From an uncultured Algimonas sp. (GTDB lineage Bacteria; Pseudomonadota; Alphaproteobacteria; Caulobacterales; Maricaulaceae), in assembly GCF_947498175.1 (NCBI RefSeq), contig NZ_CANMJB010000005.1, positions 62,001 to 126,000 of the forward strand: a DNA stretch of 64,000 nt, read 5' to 3'. The position numbers were made by a program, and so were the translations under genes. Position 1 is the stretch's first letter, and the number at the start of each line of letters is the position of its first letter. The notes beneath the pieces are model-generated. The model did not search any database, was not told the DNA's origin, and saw only the letters and a list, made by a program, of their open reading frames with translations. Below, one piece after another: positions 8,982-15,585 of this stretch.

Positions 8982-9121
8982 TTTCAGGCTCCGCCTGAAA
9001 ATATTTGATCCAGCGGATCAAATATAACGCATCGCCGTGAGGCGTAAGCCGAACGGATCACCGCACAGCGGTGACGGCCTGATCCCGCTAAAGCGGGATG
9101 ATCGGTCCGGGGGACCGATCA
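8982..9121. repeat. Tandem array of distinct short hairpins
   Basis: Five clear inverted repeats follow one another, each with a different sequence and a very short loop: 8982-9000 (8-bp stem, 3-nt loop), 9001-9025 (11-bp stem, loop AGC), 9058-9074 (7-bp stem, loop ACA), 9082-9099 (8-bp stem, AA loop) and 9099-9121 (10-bp stem, loop GGG). A weaker GCC-GTGA-GGC hairpin lies between. The first could act as a lepA terminator, but one terminator does not explain the series. It forms the left border of the AT-rich islet. Confidence 0.8.
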
Positions 9122-9223
9122 AAGGCGTCGCCGCGAGCTACCGCGAGCGGATGGGCCCGGAGGGGTGAACGGAGCGTTGTGTAACTCTCAATCCGCGAAA
9201 GGGTGTATTGTCCAGTAATTGAT

Positions 9224-9970
9224 CTAACACGTTGGACCATCATAATCTGAAGGTGGGTCGATCTGATCCCACCATAAGACAACGCTCTCACAGGCTGCGT
9301 GCATGTTTCCAAGGCGAGTTTTATATCCGTTAGGGGCTTGAACCAACTTACCCTGGAAAACATCGTATGAGAGATTCATCTTCGGAACCGCTGCACCATA
9401 ATCTGAGAGATGCTGTTTTGCATACAAAAGCGATACTACAGCGGCACTCCTACAATGCTCCATGCGCTTGGCACCCGAAGTCTCGGATTTATTAATGTAA
9501 AGTGAAAGACAGCCCACAGCCGGTTGTTTCCGAAAGACGCCATGAACACTGCAGACTGCAGAAGAACTTATCCGAACTCCTTCAATATTCACCTTGGGCT
9601 TGGACTGTGGTAGAGCTCTAAGGTCAAGTGATCCTAGCCCTGTCTTGTTATAAGAAGCCATCACGGCAGAAAGGGCTTCCGCTGAACGTGATGCATCATT
9701 TCTTTTCCATTCTGAGAGTGATGGGTCTTCGAATTTGGCCTGAAGTCCCTCTATCTTAGCATGAAAGTTAGGCAACGTCCTTGCATCGTTTGTCAAAAAA
9801 TTCACGATTCCATCGCTAGCGTCTCGATACTGAGCAACAATCGCAGTCTTAGGAAACTTTGCTTGCTGAATTATCGTTTTACGACGAGAAGGACTTGCGT
9901 TAACTATTTCCGCCAACTGATTTGCTGAAAGCCGAGGGTTTTCGTGAAGTTTATATTTGGTCTTTGCCAT
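9224..9970 (-). CDS. AT-rich orphan protein of 248 residues
   Basis: No family recognised. The protein starts MAKTKYKLHENPRLSANQLA and has a basic Arg/Lys patch (ASPSRRKTIIQQAKFP) followed by IVAQYRDA. This looks like a conserved nucleic-acid-binding-like N-terminus, but that is only impression. The second half is mixed alpha/beta with four Cys, ending WWDQIDPPSDYDGPTC. There are no membrane helices or signal peptide. Base composition is clearly lower in GC than neighbouring genes and codon use differs, indicating recent acquisition. Its start codon overlaps that of the divergent gene at 9969 inside a CATG, so each promoter must lie in the other gene. Confidence 0.6.
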   Translation of the reverse strand: MAKTKYKLHENPRLSANQLAEIVNASPSRRKTIIQQAKFPKTAIVAQYRDASDGIVNFLTNDARTLPNFHAKIEGLQAKFEDPSLSEWKRNDASRSAEALSAVMASYNKTGLGSLDLRALPQSKPKVNIEGVRISSSAVCSVHGVFRKQPAVGCLSLYINKSETSGAKRMEHCRSAAVVSLLYAKQHLSDYGAAVPKMNLSYDVFQGKLVQAPNGYKTRLGNMHAACESVVLWWDQIDPPSDYDGPTC

Positions 9971-10208
9971 GGATGATCTCTATTTAAGTGCCGAAGTAGG
10001 AGGGCGAACGGTTTGTGTCTCTCCTCTTTCCAAAACAGCCTACAATCAGTGTGGCGGTAAAGGGCTTGGCGGAGACTATGGCTACTTTGTGTATGAGTAT
10101 GACTCTCAAAATAGCGCTGCTGGAATAGAAGTCTTAGCCAAAGCTCGTTCGACCGAGGCAGCACTAAGAATTTTTGATCTCCTCACTCGCAAACCTATTC
10201 TTAACTAA
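9969..10208 (+). CDS. Small AT-rich orphan protein, head-to-head with the 248-residue gene
   Basis: A 79-residue product beginning MDDLYLSAEVGGRTVCVSP, with a Gly/Tyr-rich middle (GGDYGYFVYEYD) and an amphipathic C-terminal helix (STEAALRIFDLLTRK). No family recognised. An ATG four codons upstream (9957) is also in frame. Composition matches the opposite-strand gene, and both stand out as AT-rich. The start codons of the two genes overlap within CATG, an arrangement with no room for separate upstream promoters. It is therefore possible that only one of the two is translated as drawn. Confidence 0.45.
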   Translation: MDDLYLSAEVGGRTVCVSPLSKTAYNQCGGKGLGGDYGYFVYEYDSQNSAAGIEVLAKARSTEAALRIFDLLTRKPILN

Positions 10209-10303
10209 CGTTAGCATCTGTTCCCCCTATGTTCCAGTAGCAATATTGCGATAGAGCTCAAAATCTGCTGCTTCATGCCGGCCCTAGCGCCGAGACGCTG
10301 TTT

Positions 10304-10398
10304 GGGGTGATGGACAGGCCGATCAAGTCGGCCTGAGCGGACTAGGATAGGAGTCGCGCCTTCCCCCTCCCCCCGCTCTCGCCGACTTGATCGGCGAG
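10304..10398. repeat. REPIN-like inverted-repeat element, copy 1 (left of the GIY-YIG gene)
   Basis: Contains two oppositely oriented copies of a 13-bp core, CCGATCAAGTCGG at 10319-10331 and its complement CCGACTTGATCGG at 10382-10394. Each core lies in its own 8-bp stem with a 5-nt loop (10315-10335 and 10378-10398). The outer arms (10327-10340 and 10373-10386) also pair with two mismatches, so the whole can fold as one long hairpin, as REPINs do. About 80 bp are shared, in the same orientation, with the element at 10754-10834. Confidence 0.8.
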
Positions 10399-10421
10399 CC
10401 CATCTCCCATAGCTCTCCCTT

Positions 10422-10721
10422 ATGCCCGGCGGGTGGTTCTATATCATGGTCAACCGGAAGAACGGGACGATCTACGTGGGATCGACGCGAGATCTGGCGG
10501 CGCGGAACTGGGAGCATAAGTCCAAAGCCAATCCGAACGGTTTCACGGCAAAGCATGGGTGCGACCGGTTGGTCTATTACGAGGCGTACGACCTACTCAT
10601 GGATGCCGTGGCGCGGGAGAACGCGGTGAAGCGGTGGAAGCGGTCGTGCAAGATTGCGTTGATCGAACGGGACAATCCGGACTGGTTCGATTTGAAGCTG
10701 GATCCGTTGGATTTCGGTTAG
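10422..10721 (+). CDS. Single-domain GIY-YIG nuclease
   Basis: A 99-residue stand-alone GIY-YIG domain. The GIY strand is represented by GWFYIMVN, YIG by TIYVGSTRDLAARNWEHK with the catalytic Arg, and the metal-binding Glu lies in ARENAVKRWKR, as in the UPF0213/YhbQ group. Catalytic residues appear intact. There is no extra DNA-binding domain. The gene sits between two direct copies of an inverted-repeat element, which suggests either a domesticated mobile nuclease or a nuclease that acts on those repeats (inference). GC content is lower than the genome core but higher than the adjacent orphan pair. Confidence 0.88.
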   Translation: MPGGWFYIMVNRKNGTIYVGSTRDLAARNWEHKSKANPNGFTAKHGCDRLVYYEAYDLLMDAVARENAVKRWKRSCKIALIERDNPDWFDLKLDPLDFG

Positions 10722-10753
10722 CGCGTGGGACAGTCTTGGCCAGACGATGGGGT

Positions 10754-10834
10754 GGGGTGATGGGCAGGCCGATCAAGTCGGCCTGAGCGGGCCAGGTTTA
10801 TGGTCGCGCCTCTTTCTCTCCCGCTCAGGCCGAC
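10754..10834. repeat. REPIN-like inverted-repeat element, copy 2 (right of the GIY-YIG gene)
   Basis: Direct repeat of the element at 10304, offset by 450 bp. It has the same 13-bp core CCGATCAAGTCGG inside an 8-bp stem (10765-10785). Its outer arms GTCGGCCTGAGCGG (10777-10790) and CCGCTCAGGCCGAC (10821-10834) form a perfect 14-bp stem around a 30-nt loop. The second core of copy 1 is not preserved in the right arm. Confidence 0.8.
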
Positions 10835-11660
10835 CCTCCGCGTCGATCAGTCCTCCGGACCTTTCAATCCTTCTCATACGTCGCATAGGTCCGTTCGCTG
10901 AGGCTCACGGCGCTTCGCTATTTTCGCCGTTAGCGAAAATTTGCCTGTGGCAACCGCTGTTGCGTGCATGTCGCTCGGCGCGCTGGAGCCGCGCGCGGCG
11001 ACGAAAGAATATCCGCCCGCCCCATTTTCCTCCCCCTGTCCGGGGGAGGAAAAGGCGCTCGCGGTGCCTTCCGGAGCGGGCCTTTCCGCCGTGGGCAGGA
11101 TCGATCCTCGATTTAGAGGCGCCCATCCCGCTGTTTTCGCAGGCGAACCGACAATCGTATCCGCGCAAACGCGATCATGGGCCATATTGCTATCACCCAC
11201 CCCAGGCACGAGGGGTCCGTTACCTCGGTCGGTGGGCCCGGAGTCTGTGCCATCGTGCATGGACGGTTCGCGAGCTTACGGAGCGCGGACCGTCCCGCGG
11301 GGTGAGCGCCGTCGTCAGCCGGGAAGGCGAGATACGAGTCCGCCGCCGCCCGTCAGGGGTCGCGGCGGATGCGCCCCTTCCCGCGCCGGACGCCATGCCG
11401 GACGCGCCGCAAGCGCGACCGGCCTCTGGCGGCCTCGGCGGGTGCGCCCATTGCGGGCCCCGCCGGACGACGGCGCGAGCCGCCGCGTGGCTCCGGGGCG
11501 CGGGCTTCGGTTCGTGTGAAAAGGTTGTTCTCTCTCGTTCCTTCGCGGAACGGGGCCCGCGCTCGTGCCGCTTCGCCGAAGCCGCACCGCACACGCGCCA
11601 GCCCCCTTGAAAAAAGGGACGGCCGGCCAGCGTCGGCGGCTGCGCGACACTCAAACCCCA
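10835..11660. other. Long GC-rich structured stretch without a convincing gene
   Basis: About 830 bp in which several frames are open but none has a start, codon pattern or sequence that looks like a protein. It holds an 8-bp hairpin at 10920-10940, a 5-bp hairpin with loop TGT at 10941-10953, and a perfect 12-bp hairpin with 5-nt loop at 11025-11053 (arms TTTTCCTCCCCC and GGGGGAGGAAAA). It also has a GGACGG/CCGTCC pairing around 11260-11300 and GCGCGGGC/GCCCGCGC arms around 11498 and 11562. It could be a repeat mosaic, a decayed region or a structured RNA. Confidence 0.6.
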
Positions 11661-11683
11661 TGGAAATTCTAGGAGACCCGCCC

Positions 11684-12022
11684 ATGACCCGACGCCACGC
11701 CCGCCATTCCCGCCAGCCGCTCGTGACCGAAAACGAGATCGCGCTGGAATGGGAGCTCAAGCGCACGCGCAAGGAGCTCGCCCAATTGCGCCGCCAGCAC
11801 GAAGATGCGAACCCGTACGCCAATAAGGGGCTGTCCGCGCCCTCCCGGCTCGATCTGGTCGAGAAAATCGCCAAGATGTGGGAGAATTGCGCCCTCCACC
11901 GCGTGCCGAGCGACGCGCTGTGCCCGCATTGCGGCGGCATGACTCGCGAGCAGGTCCGGGAGGGCTGGATGCGCTGGGTCGCGGAGGAAGAAAGCATTGC
12001 GGAAAGCTCGAAGACGGACTGA
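11684..12022 (+). CDS. Small coiled-coil/zinc-ribbon-like hypothetical protein
   Basis: A 112-residue cytoplasmic protein: a basic N-terminus (MTRRHARHSRQPLV), a charged helix likely to coil (ENEIALEWELKRTRKELAQLRRQ) and a C-terminal part with Cys residues NCALHRVPSDALCPHCGGM. The CPHCGG knuckle with the earlier Cys and His suggests a one-sided or degenerate zinc ribbon. The start at 11684 is supported by AGGAGA seven bases upstream. A longer open frame upstream lies in the structured non-coding stretch and is not used. Function unknown. Confidence 0.7.
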   Translation: MTRRHARHSRQPLVTENEIALEWELKRTRKELAQLRRQHEDANPYANKGLSAPSRLDLVEKIAKMWENCALHRVPSDALCPHCGGMTREQVREGWMRWVAEEESIAESSKTD

Positions 12023-12046
12023 ATGCCCGACCGACACGCCGCGCGC

Positions 12047-12667
12047 TTAGTCCTCCCCGAGGTCGGGCTCCCGGTCCTCCATCGGTTCGCGCCCGTACAG
12101 CACCTCGAAATCGTCCGTCTCGAACACGTCGCCGACCTTGAAATCGAAATCGTCCGTATGGGCCGGATCGTGCGGCAGGCAGCGGGCATCGCAGAGCAGT
12201 TCGGCCGTCACGGCCTGTCCGTCCATGTACCAGAGCCGCCCACCCGGCGTCACGACATAGCCGTCCTGTCCCGCCAGATGCGTGCCGTACATGTCGACGA
12301 AAGACGGCGTTTCGGTTTCGTGTTCGACCGACGGCGAGCCATGCGTGTGATAGTTGGCGAGCACGTTGAAACTGCGGTCGAGATAGTTGAAGACGGGTTC
12401 GCAGAAATTCGCCTCGCCGCGTGTCGGCACCCAGGTGACGAATTCGCCCTCGTCGTTCAGGCCGATGAAGCCGCAGAACTCGAGGCCTTCGGCCAGGGAG
12501 CGGGTCTGAACCCGGGACAGCACCGTCTTGACATAGTCGATCTCCGCCGCGCTGCGCGGGGCGGCGCGTTCGTAATCCAGGGCGACGAGCTCGGGCGAAC
12601 AGGCCCACAGCAGGGCCGGGGCGAACGCGGCGAGGCCCAAGGTCTTCACAAGGCGTCTGTCTATCAT
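12047..12667 (-). CDS. Lipoprotein with a JAMM-like DUF4329 domain
   Basis: The 206-residue product starts MIDRRLVKTLGLAAFAPALLWACS, a lipoprotein signal (WAC). The mature part contains DYVKTVLSRVQTRSLAEGLEFCGFI, then YHTHGSPSVEHETETPSFVD, which fits the JAMM metalloprotease pattern HxH...SxxD, with an acidic segment upstream (NDEGEF). This is the layout of DUF4329 proteins, related to JAB/MPN peptidases. It probably acts in the periplasm or at the outer membrane on an unknown isopeptide or peptide substrate. The ATG at 12667 overlaps the stop of the upstream DoxX-like gene as ATGA. Domain assignment is by motif only. Confidence 0.7.
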   Translation of the reverse strand: MIDRRLVKTLGLAAFAPALLWACSPELVALDYERAAPRSAAEIDYVKTVLSRVQTRSLAEGLEFCGFIGLNDEGEFVTWVPTRGEANFCEPVFNYLDRSFNVLANYHTHGSPSVEHETETPSFVDMYGTHLAGQDGYVVTPGGRLWYMDGQAVTAELLCDARCLPHDPAHTDDFDFKVGDVFETDDFEVLYGREPMEDREPDLGED

Positions 12668-13074
12668 GATCGGCTCCGATGTCTGCGACCGAAGCCGTAT
12701 GCGCGCGTGGCCCACAGGACCAGCGCGATCAGGGGGAATTGCAAGGCCACCCGGCCCCACAGGGCCGCCGGCGTGTCGAGCGAGCCCAGCGGCAGGCCTT
12801 CGATCGCCATGTGGATGTTGGCGGGCAGGACGGCGAGGAGGTACGCGGCGAGCGCCCAGCCGGTGACGCGGCGCCATTTCGGCACGACCAAGCCCACGGC
12901 GAAGACGAGTTCCATCAGCCCGGTCAGCTGCACGATTTGCCGCTTGAACGGCAGAGGCGGCGGGACGATGGCGGCGAAATCGTCGGTCAGGGCGAAATGG
13001 GCGAACCCCGCGGCCAGGAAGAACAGGGCGAGCGCCCAGCAGACGAAGGATCGAACGGTCACCCCTCCGGCCAT
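12664..13074 (-). CDS. DoxX-like integral membrane protein
   Basis: A 136-residue protein with four predicted membrane helices (VRSFVCWALALFFLAAGFAHF; LTGLMELVFAVGLVV; WALAAYLLAVLPANIHMAI; VALQFPLIALVLWATRAYGF). The motif VLPANIHMAIEG after helix 3 is typical of the DoxX/DoxD-like family, which is often linked to quinone or thiol redox reactions at the membrane. The start at 13074 (MAGGVTVRSF) is chosen because the upstream 37 codons are basic and unlike the family. It is coupled to the DUF4329 lipoprotein by an ATGA overlap. Confidence 0.75.
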   Translation of the reverse strand: MAGGVTVRSFVCWALALFFLAAGFAHFALTDDFAAIVPPPLPFKRQIVQLTGLMELVFAVGLVVPKWRRVTGWALAAYLLAVLPANIHMAIEGLPLGSLDTPAALWGRVALQFPLIALVLWATRAYGFGRRHRSRS

Positions 13075-13215
13075 AGCGCATCGCTTGGAGCGGCAAAGCG
13101 CAAATGAACGTTTCCAGCGGGTTTGTCCCATCTGGGACATTCGCATGGCGCGCGCGGGCGCGCACAAGGCGCGCAGCCGATCCACGGCCCATCATTCAAA
13201 AGGGGTAAACCACCA

Positions 13216-14058
13216 ATGACGACACCGACCCGCCAGACCTGTCTGCGCGCGGCGCTCGCCGCAATCCTGCTGCTCGGCGCCACCGCGCCAGCGCACGCCC
13301 AATTCAAGAACCTGGAACGCATCGCCAAGAAGGAAGTCGAAAAGAAGGCGGCCAAGGAAATCCGCAAGGTTATCAACGGCTCGGACGACGCGCCCGCGCC
13401 CGCACCCGCACGCACCACGACGACCACGACGACGACATCCGTGACCACGACCGCCGCTGCCGCCCCGTCGGGCGGCGCCGCCAAGCCGACCGAGCTGACT
13501 CAATGCGACGGGCTGAAGCCGACCAAGGTCGTCTATGGCCGTCTGGGCGAATACACCTTCCAGAAGGGCATGAGCACGGAAACGCGCACCGGTTTCATCG
13601 ACCGCCGCAACGTGTCGTTCGAGAGCGGCTGCATCCTGCCCAACCTGCGCACCGGCGAGGTCATGTATCTGGAATACGACACCGATGCGCTGAAGGCGAA
13701 GGGCGAGTTCGAGACCCAGTGCGTGAAGATCGACGACCGGGCCTACGGCGCGCTCAACGAGACCGAGACACGCGGCGAATATCCGACCAATGACAGCTAT
13801 CTGGGCGAAGCGCATATGCGGCTGGCCTGCGGCAATTCGGAGGGTGTCGCCGAGTGCACCAGCGGCTCGAACGGCGACCGCGCCACGGCGGCCGACCAGG
13901 ACCTGAAGGCGCGCGGCCAGACGGCGCTGTCCTTCCTGATGTCGCCCACGCGCCGCGGCACCACGCCGAAATCGGGCGAGCGGCTCTACTGCCAATACTA
14001 CAATCCGGCGTCCGGCAAGAGCCTGTTCGGCTACGAATATTTCCGCGAATACGGATAG
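13216..14058 (+). CDS. Secreted hypothetical protein with a Thr/Ala-rich linker
   Basis: A 280-residue protein with an N-terminal signal peptide (LRAALAAILLLGATAPAHAQ, cleavage after AHA). A Lys/Glu-rich helix follows (RIAKKEVEKKAAKEI), then a low-complexity linker with eight consecutive Thr and an Ala run, then a C-terminal domain with six Cys (TQCDG, SGCIL, TQCVK, LACGN, AECTS, YCQYY) that could form three disulfides in the periplasm. Start 13216 is the first ATG giving a normal signal peptide. No family recognised. It is convergent with the DUF1330 gene. Confidence 0.75.
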   Translation: MTTPTRQTCLRAALAAILLLGATAPAHAQFKNLERIAKKEVEKKAAKEIRKVINGSDDAPAPAPARTTTTTTTTSVTTTAAAAPSGGAAKPTELTQCDGLKPTKVVYGRLGEYTFQKGMSTETRTGFIDRRNVSFESGCILPNLRTGEVMYLEYDTDALKAKGEFETQCVKIDDRAYGALNETETRGEYPTNDSYLGEAHMRLACGNSEGVAECTSGSNGDRATAADQDLKARGQTALSFLMSPTRRGTTPKSGERLYCQYYNPASGKSLFGYEYFREYG

Positions 14059-14072
14059 AAGGGTGAAGGGGA

Positions 14073-14113
14073 GGGTCGCTCCCGCCGTTATCTTCCGGCG
14101 GCGGGGGCGGCCC
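14073..14113. terminator. Hairpin between convergent genes, likely bidirectional terminator
   Basis: Arms GGGTCGCTCCCGCCG and its near complement around a TTATCTTC loop lie in the 63-bp gap between two convergent genes. The right side is followed by GTTTCCTT. The stem contains a few G-T or mismatched pairs. Confidence 0.5.
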
Positions 14114-14121
14114 GTTTCCTT

Positions 14122-14544
14122 CTAGAACACGCCCGATCCGTCGCAGGCGATCAGAAGCTGGCCCTCCAGGCCGGCTTTTCTGTGGAAATGGAAGGATCGG
14201 TAGGTCTCGCTCGACACGGCGTCGAACATGGACCGCTTGTCCGGGTAGCGCACGATGGCGACGGCGTCCCATTCGCCCTCGCCCCCGCCGATGAGAAAGC
14301 GGTCGACCTGGCCACCGAAGACAGTCTCGACGCCGTCGATATCCAGGTCGCGCAGCATGTCGCCGAAGGCTTGCGCATAGCGCTCATAGGCCTGCGCGCC
14401 GCTGACCTGCTGGCCATCGCGGTAGGTGGAGATGCGTTTGAATTTCAGCAGGTTCAGCATGTAGACTGGCACGCCGTCCTCGTGGCTGTCGAGGAAGGAC
14501 CGGATCTGCTCGGGCGTCGGTTCGACGGCGTTTGCGGTGGCCAC
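14122..14544 (-). CDS. DUF1330 family protein
   Basis: A 140-residue ferredoxin-like alpha/beta domain of the dimeric alpha-beta barrel type. PVYMLNLLKFK, GAQAYERYAQAF, GGQVDRFLIGG and WDAVAIVRYPDKRSMFDAVSSETYRS match the DUF1330 pattern. No catalytic chemistry is established for the family. It lies three bases downstream of an SDR dehydrogenase on the same strand, so the two are almost certainly co-transcribed and may act on the same substrate. Confidence 0.88.
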   Translation of the reverse strand: MATANAVEPTPEQIRSFLDSHEDGVPVYMLNLLKFKRISTYRDGQQVSGAQAYERYAQAFGDMLRDLDIDGVETVFGGQVDRFLIGGGEGEWDAVAIVRYPDKRSMFDAVSSETYRSFHFHRKAGLEGQLLIACDGSGVF

Positions 14545-14547
14545 GGA

Positions 14548-15429
14548 TCAGTCCTTGTAGCCGGGATGTTCCAACACCTCGCTGGCGGAATTCTCCACCA
14601 TCTCGGTCGAGACGAAGAAATCCGCGGCGAGCGGACCGGAATGGCCGGGCTGGTTGTACTGGTCGAAATCCGTCGTGCCGCTTTCCGCCAGCACGAATTC
14701 GTCGATGTGGAAATTGCCGGTCGCCTCGGCGCTGGGCCTCGACAGCACTTCGTAGGCGGCGTCGGCCATGATGGCGGGCGTGCGGCTCATCTGGGCCATG
14801 CCGTCCCCGCCCAGTACGTTGCGCACGGCGGCCGTGTCGATCGAGGTCATCGGCCACAGCGAGTTAACCGCGATGCCGTCGGCCCGGAACTCCTCCGCCA
14901 TGCCCAGCGTGCAGAGGCTCATGCCGTATTTCGCCATCGTGTAAGCGACGTGGTTGCGGAACCAGCGCGGCTCCATCAGCAGGGGCGGCGCGATGTTCAG
15001 GATGTGCGCGTTGGTGCCGGCCTTCAGGTGCGGATGGCAGGCCTGGCTCATCAGGAAGGTGCCGCGCGCATTGACGCCGTGCATCAGGTCGAACCGCTTC
15101 ATCGGCGTGGCCGTCGTCGGGGTCAGGGCGATGGCCGAGGCATTGTTGACGAGGATGTCGATCCCGCCGAACCGCTCGACCGTCTTGGCCACCGCGTCCG
15201 CGACCATGGCGTCGTCGCGGATGTCGCAGACGATGGGCAGGCACTGCCCGCCGACGGCTTCGATCTCCTCGGCCGCCGTGTAGATCGTGCCTTCGAGCTT
15301 AGGATGCGGTTCGGCCGTTTTGGCGCAGATCGCGATGTTGGCGCCGTCCGCCGCGACGCGCTTGGCGATGGCCAGGCCGATCCCGCGCGACCCGCCGGAC
15401 ATGATGAGCGTGCGTCCCTTGAATGGCAT
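14548..15429 (-). CDS. Short-chain dehydrogenase/reductase (HSDL2-like)
   Basis: A 293-residue NAD(P)-dependent oxidoreductase of the classical SDR superfamily: cofactor motif SGGSRGIG, NNAS (LVNNASAI), and catalytic YTMAK. The extended C-terminus (FHIDEFVLAESGTTDFDQYN) and the overall sequence resemble hydroxysteroid-dehydrogenase-like protein 2 family members, thought to act on fatty-acyl or steroid substrates. The Ser of the usual Ser-Tyr-Lys triad is not obvious: ILNIAPPLL stands where NISS usually lies, as in other HSDL2 relatives. First gene of a pair with the DUF1330 protein. Confidence 0.88.
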   Translation of the reverse strand: MPFKGRTLIMSGGSRGIGLAIAKRVAADGANIAICAKTAEPHPKLEGTIYTAAEEIEAVGGQCLPIVCDIRDDAMVADAVAKTVERFGGIDILVNNASAIALTPTTATPMKRFDLMHGVNARGTFLMSQACHPHLKAGTNAHILNIAPPLLMEPRWFRNHVAYTMAKYGMSLCTLGMAEEFRADGIAVNSLWPMTSIDTAAVRNVLGGDGMAQMSRTPAIMADAAYEVLSRPSAEATGNFHIDEFVLAESGTTDFDQYNQPGHSGPLAADFFVSTEMVENSASEVLEHPGYKD

Positions 15430-15585
15430 GGCGGCGGTCCTTCATCCGTTTGCAAAGCATCGGGTTAGGCCAGCCCGGCGGCCCGTGCAAGCGCGGCACC
15501 TTAATGCGGCTTAACCATGCCTCTGAACGGCGCCTTAAGCGTCGCCTGTCATCAAACGATCAGATTATCGCAAAGGGGGTGGGCC

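Noticed and set aside
10747-11610. 287-residue frame through REPIN copy 2 and the structured region
   Set aside because: It starts inside the repeat, has no Shine-Dalgarno, is Arg/Pro/Ser-rich throughout and has no domain.
13414-13470. Thr/Ala-codon tract as a phase-variable repeat
   Set aside because: The codons are mixed (ACC, ACG), not a uniform repeat unit, so slippage-based switching is unlikely.
15517-15585. Upstream start for the barrel-type lipoprotein
   Set aside because: Would place 23 residues before the lipoprotein signal; the ATG at 15586 has a better ribosome site and a normal lipobox spacing.
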